Positions 6,395-7,089 of a stretch of DNA of 7,089 nucleotides are shown in pieces. Below the pieces are notes generated by a model. It ran no database searches. It was given only the letters and a program-made list of their open reading frames with translations, and was not told the origin of the DNA. The DNA lies in NCBI GenBank assembly GCA_020441345.1, contig JAGRMK010000024.1:1-7089 (forward strand), written 5' to 3'. How positions within the stretch are numbered: position 1 is the first letter of the stretch; each line of letters opens with the position of its first letter. Source of the DNA: Paracoccaceae bacterium. GTDB taxonomy: Bacteria > Pseudomonadota > Alphaproteobacteria > Rhodobacterales > Rhodobacteraceae. A program made the position numbers and the translations under genes.

Positions 6395-6466
6395 ACGGGC
6401 GAAGTGCCGATGGCCCGTCAGGCTCCGCGTTTTTTCCGTGCCCGAATCGATGCGCCCCGTCAGGCT
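6395..6466. repeat. Intergenic hairpin and 11-base direct repeat
   Basis: In the 148-base gap after the thioesterase, ACGGGC (6395-6400) and GCCCGT (6413-6418) form a perfect 6-bp stem with a 12-base loop; a T6 run follows at 6430-6435 but 11 bases past the stem, so this is a poor terminator. CCCGTCAGGCT occurs at 6414-6424 and again at 6456-6466, each preceded within 1-3 bases by CGATG, giving a 42-base period. The first copy overlaps the hairpin arm. Function unknown; possible direct-repeat operator or slippage remnant. No gene is supported in 6347-6494. Confidence 0.45.
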
Positions 6467-6481
6467 GTCTCAAAGCTGGTC

Positions 6482-6486
6482 GGAGG
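6482..6486 (+). promoter_or_regulatory. Ribosome binding site of the GHNNGP protein
   Basis: Perfect GGAGG eight bases before ATG 6495. It fixes the start of the last gene, whose frame stays open upstream to 6195 through the thioesterase gene. Confidence 0.8.
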
Positions 6487-6494
6487 CGCGCAAC

Positions 6495-7058
6495 ATGGGT
6501 GGACCTGGTCACAACAACGGCCCGGCACTGGAGCCCGGCAAGGGATGGCACCGGCACTGCTGGTCACAGGCGCGCAAGGATCTGCTGCCGACCTTGCCGA
6601 TTGAAATCGTGCGCCTGCGTGTGCGGCGGGCCGCTGAAATCGGGTTGGACTATCGCACTTATGCGTCGATACGCGCGACCTCGGGTCATGACGTGATCGC
6701 GCTCTTGTTCTCGACCAACGCGCTGCGGTTATTGACGCAGAACGCCGCGCTGCCGCCCGACAGGCGCGCGGTTCTGAGCGCGATTACCAATACCGGGCGC
6801 GGGGTGCTGGCCCAGTCGCCGCTGACCCCGCGCGATGTGCTGGCGCAGTGCGCGACGCTGATCGACCACGCGACGCCGGCGCCGCGGCCCTTCGACCCCT
6901 GGTCGCAGATACGCCATGGCGTTCTGGCGGGTTTGAAAGCGCGCAACTGGCCCGCCGACCAGGTGCTGATGATCGGCGACACGGCATTCGAGGCCGAGTG
7001 GGCGCAGGCCGCGCGTATGGCCGGGTATCTGCCTGCCGAGCGGTTCTTCGCGGCCTGA
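6495..7058 (+). CDS. Uncharacterised protein with N-terminal GHNNGP motif
   Basis: 187 residues; I cannot assign a family or function. The N-terminus GGPGHNNGPALEP (2-14) contains a GHNNGP motif that I recall at the start of various alphaproteobacterial proteins, some phage-like. Residues 28-80 form the most conserved-looking block, with LPIEIVRLRVRRAAEIGLDY and TYASIRATSGHDVIALLFS, probably helical. The C-terminus has VLMIGDTAFEAEWAQAARMA (157-176), superficially like a HAD-fold Gly-Asp motif, but no DxDx motif is present, so I do not call it a HAD phosphatase. No signal peptide or membrane segment. It starts after a perfect GGAGG and ends at TGA 7056-7058. Codon use matches its neighbours, so recent transfer is not indicated. 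I believe similar proteins occur across Rhodobacterales, from memory only. That it is a real gene is well supported by ribosome site and composition. Confidence 0.8.
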   Translation: MGGPGHNNGPALEPGKGWHRHCWSQARKDLLPTLPIEIVRLRVRRAAEIGLDYRTYASIRATSGHDVIALLFSTNALRLLTQNAALPPDRRAVLSAITNTGRGVLAQSPLTPRDVLAQCATLIDHATPAPRPFDPWSQIRHGVLAGLKARNWPADQVLMIGDTAFEAEWAQAARMAGYLPAERFFAA

Positions 7059-7064
7059 CACAGC

Positions 7065-7089
7065 GGTCGTTTTCGACCTCCCCCTCTTT
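7065..7089 (+). terminator. Possible terminator truncated at the window edge
   Basis: GGTCG (7065-7069) and CGACC (7074-7078) form a 5-bp stem around TTTT, 6 bases after the last stop codon, followed by a pyrimidine-rich tail ending in TTT at the window edge. The stem is short and the tail is cut off, so this is tentative. Confidence 0.25.

Noticed and set aside
6411..6604. Small plus-strand frame starting MARQAPRFF in the gap before the GHNNGP gene
   Set aside because: It runs 110 bases into the GHNNGP gene in a different frame, lacks a good ribosome site and resembles nothing; the direct repeat in it explains the repeated RQA peptide.

Overview
The window looks like a chromosomal segment from an alphaproteobacterium, most likely a member of the Rhodobacteraceae (Rhodobacter/Roseobacter relatives). 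This rests on the high GC content, strong GC preference at third codon positions, and several proteins that resemble my recollection of Rhodobacterales homologs (the hybrid kinase, the thioesterase and the last, uncharacterised protein). No database search was run. Nothing mobile is visible: no transposase, integrase, CRISPR array, tRNA or rRNA.

Layout. (1) 1-152: C-terminal end of a thiolase, followed by a hairpin whose T-tract lies on the minus strand. (2) 256-2493: a soluble hybrid sensor histidine kinase with coiled coil, PAS-like domain, HisKA, HATPase and two complete receiver domains. (3) 2567-2854: a small YggT-family membrane protein. (4) 2859-4946: RecQ DNA helicase starting 4 bases after yggT, with one clear HRDC domain and a second, divergent HRDC-like repeat at the C-terminus. 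(5) 4947-5615, minus strand: a hemolysin III/TrhA-type (PAQR superfamily) seven-helix membrane protein whose stop codon abuts that of recQ. (6) 5616-5812: divergent intergenic region with a good sigma70-like promoter for the minus-strand gene and a small inverted repeat. (7) 5813-6346: hotdog-fold acyl-CoA thioesterase-like protein. (8) 6347-6494: intergenic region with a hairpin and an 11-base direct repeat. (9) 6495-7058: conserved-looking protein of unknown function with an N-terminal GHNNGP motif.

The plus-strand genes 256-4946 are probably transcribed in one direction (kinase, then the tight yggT-recQ pair), but they do not form an obvious pathway. The kinase has no cognate DNA-binding regulator or HPt protein here, so it is probably an orphan feeding a phosphorelay elsewhere. 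Thiolase and thioesterase both act on acyl-CoA substrates but are about 5.7 kb apart and in different transcription units. Overall this reads as ordinary core-genome content. The most interesting details are the altered metal-ligand positions in the TrhA-like protein, the second HRDC-like repeat in RecQ, the fused convergent stop codons, and the unknown gene at the end. I did not find convincing evidence of a new multi-gene system.
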